Assembly: GCA_039028975.1 (NCBI GenBank)
Contig: JBCCHB010000063.1
Coordinates: forward strand, 1-64,000
Origin: JAHBNG01 sp039028975
GTDB taxonomy: Bacteria > Chloroflexota > Anaerolineae > Caldilineales > Caldilineaceae
DNA: 64,000 bases
Reading direction: 5' to 3'
A program made the position numbers and the translations under genes. Positions within the stretch are counted from its first letter, which is position 1; each line of letters opens with the position of its first letter. The notes beneath the pieces were generated by a model. It was not told where the DNA came from. It was given only the letters and a program-made list of their open reading frames with translations, and made no database searches. Of the stretch, positions 24,943-33,197 are shown one piece after another.

Positions 24943-25959
24943 TCATTCTTCAAGAACATTCAAATAATGATAATAGTCCAATCCTTGCTGCTGCATGGCC
25001 CGACGATAGTTGATGGCGACGGCATCAAATTTCAAATGTAGTTCATCTGCTAAATCAAAGGGGACCTGTTCCGGACGCTGAGATTCGACAATACGCTGAT
25101 CCTGGCCAAAGATTGTATCCTCGAAGCCCTGTAATACGCTGTCCGGTTCGTCAAAATCGTAATTGCGTCCCACAATGCAATACCCTCGGCAGTGCTTTTC
25201 GGCCATGGGCTGCCCTACATAAAAGTAGACCATGCCCTTCTCACGGCCCCACCCTAGGCGCAGTACAATTGTATAAGGCAGATGAATCTCGTATCGGCTG
25301 CGGCGTTCGGGTTTGGCTTCCTCCTCGTTGGCAAAGACGGGAAAATCATCTGTGTTGGGGGCCTCGGGTCTAACGATGGTGTAGTGGAGTATATGGTCTC
25401 GAATTTCCACATCATGCTCGGGGACAATAGGTCTCTCTGGATCCCCCAACAACCCAGGATGGACCCACGGGAAGTGACCGAAATCGGTAAAGTTTTCCAA
25501 CTGACGCGAAGCATCGCTCTTCCACTCATAGGGCCCTGTGTTGACAACCTTCCAACCATCATCTTCCAACTCGGGAATCTCCGGCAGCGGATAGACGGGT
25601 TCCGCCAGTGCAACCCAAATTAGCCCAAAGCGCTCCTGGCACAAAAACCTCTTGACTCTGGCTTTGGTTGGAATCGAACCGCCTTCCTTTTGTGGAATCT
25701 TCACACACGCGCCGTCAGTATTATACTCCCAGGCATGATAGGGGCAGACAATGCAGTCATCCTTAATCCACCCGAGGGAGAGCGCTGTCCCTCGATGGAT
25801 ACAGAGATCCTGCATAGCGTGCGGTGTACCATCTGCCGTCCGCCAGATGACCAACGCTTCATCCAGCAGCATAGAATTGTAAGGCGTATCTGCAGAGACA
25901 GCGTGGCTGTAAGCGACGGGATGCCAGCATTTATATAATTTCTCGGAAAATTTCGACAT
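24943..25959 (-). CDS. Rieske non-haem iron oxygenase, alpha subunit type
   Basis: 338-residue ring-hydroxylating/O-demethylating oxygenase of the VanA-like group. The Rieske [2Fe-2S] ligands are Cys53-x-His55 (CIHRG) and Cys72-x2-His75 (CPYH). The mononuclear iron site appears as ENFTDFGHFPWVH, giving the two His, with the bridging Asp in the same segment. An ATG at 25995 would add 12 residues; neither start has a good ribosome site, so 25959 is chosen because MSKFSEKLYKCWHPVAYS begins the family pattern. The length fits oxygenases that work with a separate reductase; no reductase gene is adjacent. It is followed upstream by a TPR gene on the same strand, with a 250-base gap. The substrate is likely an aromatic or heterocyclic compound. 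Confidence 0.88.
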   Translation of the reverse strand: MSKFSEKLYKCWHPVAYSHAVSADTPYNSMLLDEALVIWRTADGTPHAMQDLCIHRGTALSLGWIKDDCIVCPYHAWEYNTDGACVKIPQKEGGSIPTKARVKRFLCQERFGLIWVALAEPVYPLPEIPELEDDGWKVVNTGPYEWKSDASRQLENFTDFGHFPWVHPGLLGDPERPIVPEHDVEIRDHILHYTIVRPEAPNTDDFPVFANEEEAKPERRSRYEIHLPYTIVLRLGWGREKGMVYFYVGQPMAEKHCRGYCIVGRNYDFDEPDSVLQGFEDTIFGQDQRIVESQRPEQVPFDLADELHLKFDAVAINYRRAMQQQGLDYYHYLNVLEE

Positions 25960-25995
25960 ATGTTTATCCAGTGTTCGGTCATTCAAGTCTCTCAT

Positions 25996-26207
25996 GCCAA
26001 CACAACATTGTGGATGTTCTTATCGACAGTTCATTTGTTGCAGGCAAAGGTCCTCACACGGTGAATAATGCACGGTGAATTGCAAATGGTGAATGAGGGT
26101 CCTGATGCTGCTACCGCGTATATTTACCATTCGTCATTAAGAATTTATCATTTGTAATTCGGCCACCATCTTTGGGGGAAGCTTGTTGGAAACTCTTGAG
26201 GCGGGCA
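25996..26207. other. Intergenic spacer with short degenerate repeats
   Basis: Contains ggtgaataatgcacggtgaa and near-copies (aatggtgaatgag), then accattcgtcattaagaatt. The same style of degenerate text occurs around 42185-42243. No gene seen. Confidence 0.35.
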
Positions 26208-27884
26208 TTACTCATCACAACACAGATGTTCTCGACGACAAAAACAGGATGAGCTAATTTCAATATCTGCCTTGGCTAGGGCATGAGTCAATTTTGGCTT
26301 GATCATTGCTGCTTCTTCGTGCTGCTCCATATGCTGAAGGCACTCGTGGTACCCGTGCAGGCCCCAGACATTGTTTTGATGCCAATAGGGGCGCCCCAAT
26401 ACCTTATCCAGCCCAAGGTCGGCGCGATAGATAGCAGCGGCTTCTTCCACACGCTCTTGCTCCAATAACAGGGCACCCAATGCGTGACGAGTCGGCTGCA
26501 TCCACACCCACGGCTCAGTATACTTGAGATTGTCATGCAGTTCAACAGAGCGGTGTAAATGAGTAAAGGCGATTTCATAATCCTCTTTGCGATATGCCAA
26601 CTCACCAAGAAGCATCTCTCTACCCACATCCAGAATATCCCGAGATTCGTTGTTGAAGATCATCCGCTTTTCGGGAACCTGCAAATAAGCTGCGTCAAAT
26701 AGCTCCCTCTCTGCTTCAGCAGATTCAATTTGTCCCAATGCGGCATGAGCCACGCCTTTGGCATAGTGAAGCATTGCCGTGGTCACACAGTAAGATTCCG
26801 GCTCCTCAGGAAGGGGCATGGAGATAATGTCATGCCATCGCCCAAAGCGAATGTAAGCGTGAACCCCCATGGCGACAAATCCATCCATATAGTTCTTGAA
26901 TATGGCCTTGCCTTCGTGTATTAGCTCTGGAGAAATCATGGAAGCCATCTCGGTGGCTGCCTCGATAGCCCGCTGAGATTGCCCCAAAAACATAGCGGAA
27001 TACATGACAAAGTGGATGTCATGGGCACGGTAGATGGTATAGAAATTATTTGCCCCGGCATAGGCCAAATATTTCTCATTCACCGCATGGGCAATCTCAT
27101 TCGCCGTAAGTGATTCCTCGTATTGACCACAGAGCACGTAGATGTGGGAGGGCATATGGTGCAGATGGCCAGCATCAGGGATCAGGCCCCCCAATGCCCG
27201 GCTTGCCGGAAGTGCTTCCTCAGGGATCGGTGACATCTCCATTAAATGGATGTAATAATGGAGAATCCCTGCATGGTGCGGTTCGGCCGCGGCCTCCAGC
27301 CGGGCCATTTCAGCCTCCAAGATCTGCTTGACCTCCAGCGTATCGGATCCTTCCGGCGGTTCCCCGCGCTCCAGATCCCACAATTGCCAGGGTGTACGGC
27401 TCATTAGTGCATCAGCGGCTAAGGCAACGATATCGGAATGGGCTGAGTATTTCTGATAGAGCATACGCATAGCCTGCGCGTATGCCTCGTTCCACTGTTG
27501 GCACTGTTCAATCTCTTGAACAGAATCCGCTTGAAAGCGTCGCGCTAAGGCATCAATCAATCCTCTTTCCAGCTCAGTGGCATCGGAAACCTTGGTAAGG
27601 GCTTTTTGGGATGCATCATAACAGACCGAAAGCGTAGACTGCAGCTCATCATCAGTAAAGTTAAACCAAGGCATGTTGTAATTGGGGCCAGCCGCGTAGG
27701 CCAGTCCCCAATAAGCCATCCCGCACTCTGGATCGTGCTCAATTGCCTTGCGAAAGCAAAACTCAGCTTCTTCGTGGTTAAAGGCATAGCACCAATTTAA
27801 CCCTCGGTCAAACCAGCATTGGGTTTCTGGAGACTCTGTTGTTACGGGAAAAGTATGAGGCCCCAGATCAAAATATGAATCCAT
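26208..27884 (-). CDS. Tetratricopeptide-repeat protein with Cys-rich tail
   Basis: 558-residue protein built from degenerate TPR-like helical pairs, for example WCYAFNHEEAEFCFRKAIEH (about 30-50), AKGVAHAALGQIESAEAE and LGELAYRKEDYEIAFTHLH. Conserved blocks such as HEEAEFCFRKAI..GMAYWGLAYA, GHLHHMPSHIYV and NFYTIYRAHDIHF recur in a broad TPR family of environmental bacteria, whose role is unknown. The His-rich GHLHHMPSH could bind metal. The extreme C-terminus (CFCRREHLCCDE) carries four closely spaced Cys. The start ATG at 27884 lies one base after the stop of the CMD-like gene at 27886-28452, so the two are translationally linked and probably work together. No signal peptide is seen. Confidence 0.75.
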   Translation of the reverse strand: MDSYFDLGPHTFPVTTESPETQCWFDRGLNWCYAFNHEEAEFCFRKAIEHDPECGMAYWGLAYAAGPNYNMPWFNFTDDELQSTLSVCYDASQKALTKVSDATELERGLIDALARRFQADSVQEIEQCQQWNEAYAQAMRMLYQKYSAHSDIVALAADALMSRTPWQLWDLERGEPPEGSDTLEVKQILEAEMARLEAAAEPHHAGILHYYIHLMEMSPIPEEALPASRALGGLIPDAGHLHHMPSHIYVLCGQYEESLTANEIAHAVNEKYLAYAGANNFYTIYRAHDIHFVMYSAMFLGQSQRAIEAATEMASMISPELIHEGKAIFKNYMDGFVAMGVHAYIRFGRWHDIISMPLPEEPESYCVTTAMLHYAKGVAHAALGQIESAEAERELFDAAYLQVPEKRMIFNNESRDILDVGREMLLGELAYRKEDYEIAFTHLHRSVELHDNLKYTEPWVWMQPTRHALGALLLEQERVEEAAAIYRADLGLDKVLGRPYWHQNNVWGLHGYHECLQHMEQHEEAAMIKPKLTHALAKADIEISSSCFCRREHLCCDE

Positions 27885-27885
27885 C

Positions 27886-28452
27886 TTAATAGAACCCAAC
27901 ACGGTCATCACCGACATCAACACCTAGCCCCGCCAGTGAACGATTTGAGTAGTTAAAGACGGCACAGACCTGGTTTATTTCCAGGATTTCACCATCATCT
28001 GCCCCCGCGGTTCGCATGGCTTGGATATCTTCCTCGGTAATGTCACCAGGTGTGAGGGTTAGTTTTTTCGTATACTGGAGGAACGCTAACTCCTTGCCGC
28101 TAAAGGCATCCTCGAATCGATCGGCTTCCAAGGCTGCGTCGATTTCGGCTTGGCGGGTCGGATCGTTGAGCAGTGCTCGGTAATTTGCACCGTGATGAGT
28201 GGGCGAGTAGGTACAATTGAGAAGCACGCCTGTATAGGTCGCTATTAGCTCTAGAAACCAGAGCGGCAGCGTGATATCAGGATGATGCAACACGGCTCGA
28301 TAGAGCACATCATGCCCCAAAATTGTCTGAGGGCGCAGGCTCTTTGAGATGTATACATTGTCATATGTGCCGTGGGGCGACTTTGTCTTTTCGTAGATTT
28401 CCTTTAATGCACCCGTTGCGTCTTCGGGCTGAATAGTTTTGATCCAGGTCAT
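27886..28452 (-). CDS. CMD/peroxidase-related protein with CxxS motif
   Basis: 188-residue carboxymuconolactone decarboxylase/AhpD-like protein, peroxidase-related subgroup. The redox motif region is LLNCTYSPTHHGANYRAL: the first Cys is retained, but the second position is Ser (TCG codon) and the following His is kept. Other family features are FLELIATYTGVLLN and FLQYTKKLTLTPGDITEEDI. CxxS proteins can still react through one Cys, for example by forming adducts, but cannot cycle an internal disulfide. A strong ribosome site (aggag, seven bases before the ATG) marks the start. It is coupled to the TPR gene one base downstream. It contrasts with the CxxU version at 11899-12504. Confidence 0.82.
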   Translation of the reverse strand: MTWIKTIQPEDATGALKEIYEKTKSPHGTYDNVYISKSLRPQTILGHDVLYRAVLHHPDITLPLWFLELIATYTGVLLNCTYSPTHHGANYRALLNDPTRQAEIDAALEADRFEDAFSGKELAFLQYTKKLTLTPGDITEEDIQAMRTAGADDGEILEINQVCAVFNYSNRSLAGLGVDVGDDRVGFY

Positions 28453-28879
28453 GTTGCTCTCCTATGGGTACCGCAGTTTTTGGGACACCGCAGGTGTTTG
28501 AGGTAGGCCAAGTATATCGGGATAGAATTTGATTGCAAGCGTATGGGGGAAGGACCGCGTTGCTTTGGCTTCTGCCTTGGGAGAGGAATCGTTGCCAAGG
28601 TCAACGGGCTCTGAGGATCTAAAGACTTTTTGTCATTATAGCAGAGTCTTGGGTGGGTAGAGCAATTTTAGTAGAAAGAGAAAATAACAAAGATGGAAAG
28701 ATGAGAAATCTGCGTAATCTTCTAATCCTTGTTCGATATTTATCTGTCCGTGGTGCAGTTGGATGAATGATTGTCAGTCCTATAAATAACAAAGATGACA
28801 AGATTAAAAAGATGAAGAATCTGAGTAATTCGTACCGTTTCTGATGTTCCTGAGAAGCGTCAACTTACTGCCATAGAAC
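28453..28879. other. Intergenic region with imperfect direct repeat
   Basis: aaataacaaagatggaaaga (from 28682) recurs as aaataacaaagatgacaaga (from 28783), each followed by a matching gaatctg/aatctg stretch. Nothing else is recognised; no ribosome site or family-like open frame was found. Confidence 0.4.
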
Positions 28880-28912
28880 ACAAAAGACCTGCCCATAGTG
28901 TAGCAGGTCCTT
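28880..28912 (-). terminator. Terminator-like hairpin at the left end of the CRISPR array
   Basis: Arms gacctgc (28886-28892) and gcaggtc (28903-28909). Read on the minus strand, the stem is followed by TTTTG, so it would terminate leftward transcription. That agrees with an array transcribed from right to left. Confidence 0.5.
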
Positions 28913-28946
28913 TACGTTTTAGCTTGGTTCAGACAGCAAACTGTTT

Positions 28947-29422
28947 TTTTATCTTCCCTGCTGAAGATTCCCTATTGGTCGACAAGGAAGAAACTATGCT
29001 AGACGAATAGGGCATGACGTTCCCGTCCCCTGTCGAGGATTCCTATTGTCTGACTGATACTGAGCTGCCGTTGGTTGAGAATGATTTTGGGTTCCCGTCC
29101 CCTGTCGAGGATTCCCTATTGTCTGACGAATAAATTCACACCAACCAAATTTTTTCTCTTCGTTCCCGTCCTCTGTCGAGGATTCCCTATTGTCTGACTG
29201 ACCTTCTGTGCATTGACGTCGGATTGTGGAGACTTGTTCCCGTCCTCTGTCGAGGATTCCCTATTGTCTGACCTAAGGCAACGACACTAAGCAATATAAA
29301 AAACTCTAGTTCCCGTCCTCTGTCGAGGATTCCCTATTGTCTGACCACATGGCCTCGCTTAGGTTGTCTCAGGTGTCTACGGAGCGTTCCCGTCCTCTGT
29401 CGAGGATTCCCTATTGTCTGAC
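28947..29422 (-). CRISPR. CRISPR array, 6 good repeats plus 1 degenerate
   Basis: The repeat is 37 nt, beginning gttcccgtcctctgtcgagg and ending attccctattgtctgac as read on the plus strand. Copies: 29019-29054 (one C deleted), 29091-29127, 29162-29198, 29236-29272, 29309-29345 and 29386-29422, with a degenerate copy at 28947-28983. Spacers are 34-40 nt and unique. The repeat holds a 5-bp stem (tcctc/gagga). The two leftmost good repeats carry gtcccc in place of gtcctc, which breaks the stem. Left-end decay means the leader is on the right and transcription runs leftward to the terminator at 28880. No cas gene occurs in the window. The type cannot be named from the repeat alone. Confidence 0.93.
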
Positions 29423-29690
29423 AGCACTTTGCCTACATTTTGGCCATATGGAGGGGTTTTTGAGCTATTTTGGAGCCAATCGTAAGGTAATTTAACCATT
29501 TCCTACTCCGTTTCAGCTCATACAGACCGCCGACCGACCACAAGTAGGCAAAGTGAGGCAAACTTTTATGTATCTTTCGTCACTAAAATCGCAGAGGCAA
29601 CTGTTTGTAGGCAAAACCCGTTTTTGACCTATCATGCGTTTTGCTTACGCCAAAAACTTCATAGATCATAGCATAATCTCCCCAGAGTGA
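29423..29690. other. Putative CRISPR leader
   Basis: Non-coding sequence next to the intact end of the array. It has a direct repeat of tttgcctacattt/tttgcttacgcc-like words and is relatively AT-rich. Leader status is inferred only from the polarity of repeat decay. Confidence 0.4.
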
Positions 29691-29748
29691 CCAACAAACC
29701 CCTTTGAACGGGTGCCTTTGGGTTTCGGGGCGAGAATGTTAGCCAGTC

Positions 29749-29990
29749 GAGTGCGTCGCACTGTTCAATTGCGGATGGGCGCTTGGATCTTTCTCTGAAC
29801 AGTGCGACGCACTCTTGTACCCCCAAACTAAAACGCACCCCCGTTGAACGAGAGCATCTCAGTTTGGGGGCACGATGGTGAGAATGCATTGGTGAGAATG
29901 CATTGCACGGTTGAAAAACAGGGTCAAGCGACCCATCAGATGCGCAACCGTGCGTTGCATTCGGCCTCAATCGTACCGAATGCAACGCAC
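29749..29990. repeat. Cluster of three long inverted repeats
   Basis: Three perfect hairpins in 240 bases. First: gagtgcgtcgcactgttca (29749-29767) with its complement at 29796-29814, 19 bp. Second: cccccaaact (29820-29829) with 29861-29870. Third: gtgcgttgcattcgg (29950-29964) with 29976-29990, 15 bp, outside which gcacggttg/caaccgtgc makes another layer. Open frames cross the region on both strands but show no family resemblance. It could be a mobile-element end, a recombination site or a structured RNA. Confidence 0.7.
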
Positions 29991-30069
29991 GCAGTTGGCG
30001 ATTCTGAGTTAGTGGTTCTGGATGAACTGGGTGCAATGCATTCTTCCCTTAATACGTTAGCAGGTATGA

Positions 30070-31269
30070 TCAAGCTTCCTGCTGATGTCCCAATATTGGA
30101 ATAAAAAAGAGGATCGACGCCGTGATAAGCATAGCCACCAAATAAAGCGCCGTCAATCCCGATATATCCAGTACAAATCCCAGCAGCCAGGCTCCGACCC
30201 CAAGCCCTGCATCAAAGCCAAAGTAGAAGCAGGCCACTGCCCAACCAGGTCTTTCAGGCAGTAGCGTGACGTGATGGGCAATGAGCATGGGGTGAAAGAA
30301 GCCCCCTCCTGCGGCAATCAGCGCAGCCGATGTCACGAGCAAAAGGAGCGTATGACCAAATGCGGCCATGATTAATCCCGAAACCATCATGATCGCTGAG
30401 GCAATCAACACGCGTGTTAGGCCCATCCGGTCCAAGTAACGACCAAAAAGGATACGGGTGACGATAATGCTGATACCATATGCGGCAAAGACAGGCGCGG
30501 CGACAATTTCTCGTCGTTCCAGCAGAATGGCGAAGAACTGGAAGTAGGCCCCAAAGCCGACCCCAAAGAGGGCTGAGACAAACATGGGAACCCATAATAG
30601 GCGCGGAAAGCGCCAGAAGCTAGAGAGCTTTATCTGCTGGGTTTGTTCAACAGCCTCTTGTGGCGTATAACGCAGTAGCCGCGACAGAATACCTGCGGTA
30701 GCAGCAATAGACCCAACCAGCCAGAAGACCGTATTCAGCCCAACGTAGGCAAGCACTGTCTCGGTCAAGCCAGGCGTCATGGCGATGGCAAAGTTTGCTG
30801 CTAGCCCAAAATAGGCGATTTTGCTGCTGCGCTCTTCGGGAGCAGCGAGTTGACCGACCAGGGCATTCCCTGCCGTTGTAAAGATAACGTAGCCCAGCGC
30901 CTGCAATATCCGCAACAGAAAGAGGAGCGGCAGCCAAGTGGTGAGCACTACGCCAACAGCGCCTACAATCAAAGAAATTGCACCAAAGAGTAACATGCGT
31001 CGATAGCCCAACCGATCGGTCAAGATACCCGAGATGGGACGCATCAACAGAGAGGCAATCCCCGTTGCGCCTAGCACCAATCCCACCTGCCAATCAGAGA
31101 ACCCCAGACCGATGAGATAGCGAGGCAGAGGCACGATCAGTCCGTAGAAAGCAACAAAGAAGAGAAACGTAGCCAACCAGGATATGTGAAAGTCACGCCG
31201 GTTATCGGCTCGGCTCAGTTGAGGTGTTGAGAAGGCCGAAGAAGATGATGACGATGATGAGGTAAGCAT
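30070..31269 (-). CDS. MFS transporter with poly-Ser N-terminus
   Basis: 399-residue major facilitator with about 12 membrane segments. The family motif after segment 2 is ISGILTDRLGYRRMLLFG, and a related motif in the second half is RILFGRYLDRMGLTR. The N-terminus (MLTSSSSSSSSAF) is a polyserine run of unknown meaning. The sequence resembles drug/sugar-efflux-type carriers, but the substrate is not evident. It begins five bases after the stop of the PAT-type acetyltransferase gene, a tight two-gene operon. That pairing suggests the carrier exports, or tolerates, the amino compound that the acetyltransferase modifies. Confidence 0.87.
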   Translation of the reverse strand: MLTSSSSSSSSAFSTPQLSRADNRRDFHISWLATFLFFVAFYGLIVPLPRYLIGLGFSDWQVGLVLGATGIASLLMRPISGILTDRLGYRRMLLFGAISLIVGAVGVVLTTWLPLLFLLRILQALGYVIFTTAGNALVGQLAAPEERSSKIAYFGLAANFAIAMTPGLTETVLAYVGLNTVFWLVGSIAATAGILSRLLRYTPQEAVEQTQQIKLSSFWRFPRLLWVPMFVSALFGVGFGAYFQFFAILLERREIVAAPVFAAYGISIIVTRILFGRYLDRMGLTRVLIASAIMMVSGLIMAAFGHTLLLLVTSAALIAAGGGFFHPMLIAHHVTLLPERPGWAVACFYFGFDAGLGVGAWLLGFVLDISGLTALYLVAMLITASILFFIPILGHQQEA

Positions 31270-31274
31270 CTTTG

Positions 31275-31814
31275 TTACTCTTCAGGCTGAGATGTTGAGC
31301 CTTCACCAAGCGTTCGCTGCATCAACACACTGTCCAGCCAGCGCTCGAACTTCCAGCCAATGTTAGGCAACAACCCCACGTGTTCAAAGCCCAGGCTGCG
31401 GTGCAGTTCAATTGAGGGCCGATTCTCGCTGTCGCCAATGACGGCAATCATCTGGCGAAATCCTTGCGCGGTACACGCATCGATCAGAGTTGTTAAAAGC
31501 TGCCGTGCAATGCCTTGGCGTTGATAGTCCGGTGCCACATAGATGGAATCCTCCACGGTGAAGCGATAGCCAGGGCGGGGACGATACGAACTAGCGTAGC
31601 TGTAGCCAACCACACTCTGCGTGCCAGATTGGTCGAGCGTAGCCACAAAGTAGGGGTATCCCTGATCGAGAATGGCTTGCGTGCGTCGGCGTATCTCAGC
31701 TTCTTCGGGTGGGATTAACTCCCATGAAGCAGTACCGGTCAGAACGCTGTGATGAAAGATAGCGTGGATGGCTGGAACATCTTCAATAGTCACTGGTCGG
31801 ATTATACATTCCAT
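31275..31814 (-). CDS. GNAT acetyltransferase, phosphinothricin (PAT/Bar) type
   Basis: 179 residues, the usual length for phosphinothricin N-acetyltransferase-like enzymes. Characteristic blocks: IRPVTIEDVPAIHAIFHHSV, FTVEDSIYVAPDYQRQGIARQLL (acetyl-CoA loop Q/R-x-x-G-I-A, about 88-104), AVIGDSENRPSIELHRSLGF and GWKFERWLDSVLMQRTLG. The family acetylates phosphinothricin, methionine sulfoximine or related amino acids, and many members are housekeeping enzymes that do not confer resistance. It is immediately upstream of the MFS gene in the same operon. Specificity cannot be read from the sequence. Confidence 0.88.
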   Translation of the reverse strand: MECIIRPVTIEDVPAIHAIFHHSVLTGTASWELIPPEEAEIRRRTQAILDQGYPYFVATLDQSGTQSVVGYSYASSYRPRPGYRFTVEDSIYVAPDYQRQGIARQLLTTLIDACTAQGFRQMIAVIGDSENRPSIELHRSLGFEHVGLLPNIGWKFERWLDSVLMQRTLGEGSTSQPEE

Positions 31815-32225
31815 TGTTTGGCCTCGCTTTCAATGATGACTTGAGATAACCACTCGGCTTGGGTCATTAAGGTAATCAGTAGAGGATGCGTTGCGTCTGT
31901 AACCAAGCCCGATATCCTTGATATTCGCTAGACCGACTCTGGACTAAGCGACTAGGCAACTACGGACTACCGATTATTGATGAGTAGACAAATAATTCGT
32001 CTTGAGCATACATACTTTTTGCCGTTCGTACAAGCCCTATTTCATAATAGCGTGTATTGAATTTTTTGATATACTGCGGTTGGGCATAAATGAGAATAAT
32101 CTACTCGACTGAAATCTATGGAATATTTGTAACGGTTTACCCGCCCTGTAGGCTGAACCTGTCGAAGCCATCTCCCCCCTTGGACAGGCTCAGGGGGCTG
32201 AACGACTACGAATATTTTCTCATCT
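31815..32225. other. Intergenic region with R2 repeat and REP-like palindrome
   Basis: It lies between the divergent acetyltransferase operon and the LysR gene. It holds an R2 repeat (32070-32115) and, at about 32149-32203, inverted words gaacctgtcgaagcc and ggacaggctcaggggg that resemble a widespread REP-like palindrome. LysR operators may be present but were not recognised. Confidence 0.45.
32070..32115. repeat. R2 dispersed repeat, copy 2 (partial)
   Basis: tatactgcggttgggcataa, then gagaataatctactcgactg. The second part is the reverse complement of the tail of the other R2 copies, so this copy is rearranged or partial. Confidence 0.55.
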
Positions 32226-33179
32226 ATGCCAGAGCCAAGTATAGACGACCCAATGCCAATGGATTTTCAGCAACTTACCGCCTTTGATCGGATTGTACGG
32301 GAAGGCAGCTTTAGCCAAGCGGCCAGAGAACTGCATATTGCTCAGCCCACCATCAGTGCTCGGCTCCAAGCCCTAGAGCAGGAAGTGGGTGGGACTCTAT
32401 TGAATCGTTCGAATCAGGGTGTTACGTTAACCGCGCTCGGAGTGAGCTTTCTGCCCTATGCACGTAGGGCTTTGGCCGCGATGATTGAAGGGACGGCCGC
32501 AGTGGCAGAAGCTCAACGAGGGCAGCGCGGCCGTATTTCCATTGGTGTGCTTGGTTCGTTGGCCAAAACATTGCTAGCACCAGCCTTGGCCTCATTCCAA
32601 TCCAAGCACCCCACGGTCGAGTGTTACGTGCGCGCGGCTGATCACATACCCATGATTGAGCTTCTCTATGATGGTGTTGTGGAACTCGCCATTGTGGCTT
32701 GGCCTTGTGTGCAGCCACTAACCGAGGAGATTAAGCCGCTGTTTCGCTTGCGCGAGTCAGTTCCCTTTGTGGTTCATCACCAACATCCCTTTGCTCAGCG
32801 AGTTGGCGTGACGCAAGCAGAGATTACCGAATCTGAGACGCGCTTTTTGCTCTTACGCTGGTGGCAAATTACACCCCCAGAGATCATGCAATTAGCCAGG
32901 CTCGCTCGCTATACCGCCGATGTCCCCCATGACATTGCGGTATATCTTACGCGAGAGGGACATACCTGCGGCTTATTTACCCACGGATTCGTGGCCCAGG
33001 AGTTGAAAGAGGGTTCGCTAACAGCCGTGCCAATTACAGACCTCCCGCTGCTGTACCGCGACAGCGCGTTAGTACGGCTGGATCGACAGAGCGAATGTTC
33101 ACTTGCCACCATCGCGCTGATCGCGACGATTCAGGAACAGGCGATGAGGCTGGGTTACTTGGTCGATGAAGATGTGTAA
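32226..33179 (+). CDS. LysR-family transcriptional regulator
   Basis: 317-residue regulator. The N-terminal helix-turn-helix is FDRIVREGSFSQAARELHIAQPTISARLQALEQEVGGTLLNR (about residues 20-60), followed by the linker helix and a periplasmic-binding-like effector domain from about 95 (GRISIGVLGSLAKTLLAPAL). The start is uncertain: ATGs at 32226, 32253 and 32259 are in frame and none has a clear ribosome site. The last gives MDFQQLTAFDRI, the commonest LysR beginning. It is divergent from the PAT/MFS operon, which is the usual placement of a LysR target, so control of that operon is plausible. Confidence 0.9.
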   Translation: MPEPSIDDPMPMDFQQLTAFDRIVREGSFSQAARELHIAQPTISARLQALEQEVGGTLLNRSNQGVTLTALGVSFLPYARRALAAMIEGTAAVAEAQRGQRGRISIGVLGSLAKTLLAPALASFQSKHPTVECYVRAADHIPMIELLYDGVVELAIVAWPCVQPLTEEIKPLFRLRESVPFVVHHQHPFAQRVGVTQAEITESETRFLLLRWWQITPPEIMQLARLARYTADVPHDIAVYLTREGHTCGLFTHGFVAQELKEGSLTAVPITDLPLLYRDSALVRLDRQSECSLATIALIATIQEQAMRLGYLVDEDV

Positions 33180-33197
33180 ACGTAGAAAAAAGATGCT

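Noticed and set aside
28200..28240. A second selenoprotein at the CMD motif of the 27886-28452 gene
   Set aside because: The codon at this position is TCG (Ser), not TGA.
29659..30104. Open frames on both strands in the hairpin cluster
   Set aside because: They follow the inverted repeats, have no ribosome site and no family resemblance.
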